DNA of 64,000 bases from Streptomyces sp. SPB162 (lineage in GTDB: Bacteria; Actinomycetota; Actinomycetes; Streptomycetales; Streptomycetaceae). Positions 62,933 through 64,000 of the stretch are shown here, one piece after another; the first letter of the stretch is position 1, and each line of letters starts with the position of its first letter. The translations under genes and the position numbers were made by a program. The notes under the pieces were generated by a model. It did not search any database, was not told the DNA's origin, and saw only the letters and a program-made list of their open reading frames with translations. The stretch spans positions 3,355,001-3,419,000 of the forward strand of contig NZ_JAQFII010000001.1 in assembly GCF_029504575.1 (NCBI RefSeq). The letters run 5' to 3'.

Positions 62933-63100
62933 GCGTCCAGGGGACGCCGCTTCCGCGGATCACGTCACCGCCTGACGGTTCACCGCCTGACGATCAGGCC
63001 CGCCGGCCCCGCCAGGTGCGTCCGGGGGACGCCGCTTCCGCGGATCACGTCACCGCTTGACGGTTCACCGCCTGACGGTCAGGCCCGCCGACCCCGCCAG
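62933..63100. repeat. 83-bp near-perfect tandem repeat
   Basis: Unit 1 (62933-63015) and unit 2 (63018-63100) differ at only a few positions, with a period of 85. Unit 2 contains the last seven codons and the stop of the gene at 63079, so unit 1 is a copy of that gene end plus its downstream flank. Confidence 0.9.
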
Positions 63101-63918
63101 AACAGGTACAGCGCCGAACCGACGGCCGCCACCCTGACCACCACCGGCAGCCCGTCCCGCAGCGCCTGGCCCATCGTCCCCTGCGGGACCGGCTCGCCCC
63201 ACTTGCCGGCGGTGCGCCCCCACAGCCAGACGAGCAGGCCGGCCGCGGCCAGGCCGGGAATACCGAACACCGCGAACTTCGCCTGGTTGCGGGAGAGCCG
63301 GCGTGCGAAGTACGCGACCAGCCAGCCGAGTCCCAGCGGGACCCACGAGCCCATCACCGCGCCCGCCACCAGCAGCGCGCCGGCCACCAGCAGCATCGGG
63401 CTGGCCCGCCCGAGCGGCTCTCGCGCCGCCCGGCCCCGCCACGGCAGCCGCCGGCGCGGGGCGGCCTCCTCGGCCTCGTCCTCCTCCCGCGCCTCTTCCG
63501 GCGGCTCGGCCTCCTCCTCGACGTCCTCCTCCTCGACCTCCTCGTCGAAGTCGAAGTACACCCGGCCCGTCATGCCGGGCAGGCCCGTCAACTCGTCTTC
63601 CAAGTCGACCACGGGCTCGTCCGGCGCGTCCGCCCGCTGCTGCGGGATCTTCCGGAACGACGCCTGCCGCGTCGGCACCTGCGGCATCCCGGCCGCGGCT
63701 TCCACGACCTCGTCCGGCGACCCCAGCCGCCCCAGGATCCGCCGCACCGCCGCCGGGCTGTCGCCCCCGACTCCGGCCCCGCTGACGCGCTCGCGGTCGA
63801 TATCGCTGCGCAACCGCGCCACGAGCCGCATGCGTTGGGCCGCGGGCAGCGTCGTCTGTGCCAGGTCACCCACCCGGCTCAAGTAGTCGAACACGAGCTG
63901 ATCGCTCTCGACACCCAT
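63079..63918 (-). CDS. HAAS-like multi-pass membrane protein
   Basis: A 279-residue protein. Residues 1-75 resemble the HAAS/DUF1700 helical signalling domain (FDYLSRVGDLAQTTLPAAQR, then ILGRLGSPDEVVEAAAG). An acidic patch follows near 122-155 (EEVEEEDVEEEAEPPEEARE), then four membrane helices. The start ATG 63918 opens MGVESDQLVFDY. Such proteins sit next to PadR regulators in other genomes; no PadR is visible here, but the window ends 82 bases upstream. Function unknown. Confidence 0.75.
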   Translation of the reverse strand: MGVESDQLVFDYLSRVGDLAQTTLPAAQRMRLVARLRSDIDRERVSGAGVGGDSPAAVRRILGRLGSPDEVVEAAAGMPQVPTRQASFRKIPQQRADAPDEPVVDLEDELTGLPGMTGRVYFDFDEEVEEEDVEEEAEPPEEAREEDEAEEAAPRRRLPWRGRAAREPLGRASPMLLVAGALLVAGAVMGSWVPLGLGWLVAYFARRLSRNQAKFAVFGIPGLAAAGLLVWLWGRTAGKWGEPVPQGTMGQALRDGLPVVVRVAAVGSALYLFWRGRRA

Positions 63919-64000
63919 CCACCCCACCCGCCCGAACGCCGTGCTCCACCGCTCACTCGAAGGTACCGCGCCGCCTCCGGCGGGGTCCGAATATCAACGC

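Overview
The window is high-GC actinobacterial chromosome, almost certainly Streptomyces. Codon usage is G/C-biased in third positions, TTA codons are rare, and GTG starts and ATGA-type overlaps are common. The gene content (dmdR1 next to a SIS protein, pdxH next to a citrate synthase, serC, futalosine-pathway mqnB-mqnD) matches what I know of the S. coelicolor core around SCO43xx-SCO45xx. That placement comes from memory of families and gene order, not from a search.

Layout. 0-5 kb: a TPR regulator, a primase/polymerase-like protein and a two-gene ABC transporter. 4.9-14.4 kb: a complete minus-strand Tad/Flp pilus operon (CpaB-like, TadZ, TadA, TadB, TadC, Flp pilin, two TadE, one TadG-like, and a LysM/BTAD membrane protein). 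14.7-28.9 kb is the most unusual part. Paired lipoprotein and secreted-protein genes lead into a 1479-residue FtsK/SpoIIIE ATPase with an EssC-like plan. Two WXG100-type proteins, a bitopic membrane protein and a Ser/Thr kinase with an extracytoplasmic PQQ propeller follow. I read this as a noncanonical type VII-like secretion locus. 29-35.7 kb: alpha/beta hydrolase, dmdR1, SIS protein, PAS/GAF sensor, pdxH and citrate synthase. 35.8-42.8 kb: FAD/Fe-S dehydrogenase, serC, a secreted propeller protein, SGNH hydrolase and aldo/keto reductase. 42.8-53.2 kb: a MarR-MFS-thpR operon, a small TTA-containing gene, a purine-type permease, a P-type ATPase, and a MarR/DHA2 exporter/NmrA group. 53-64 kb: a sacsin/Hsp90-type ATPase, DUF3027 protein, MFS protein, DUF2771 lipoprotein, mqnB-mqnD, a cold-shock protein, HAD hydrolase and a HAAS-like membrane protein.

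Seven genes, including serC, are each interrupted by one extra base, mostly in short G/C runs. The uniform direction and the conserved genes hit point to base-calling insertions rather than seven pseudogenes. I annotate these as full-length genes and give the breakpoints.

Regulatory structure is readable in several places: strong hairpin terminators after the EssC-like gene, citrate synthase and dmdR1, a MarR-type palindrome between divergent genes at 45.49 kb, a 16-bp palindrome before citrate synthase, and TTA (bldA-dependent) codons in two genes. No tRNA, rRNA, CRISPR array or insertion sequence was found.
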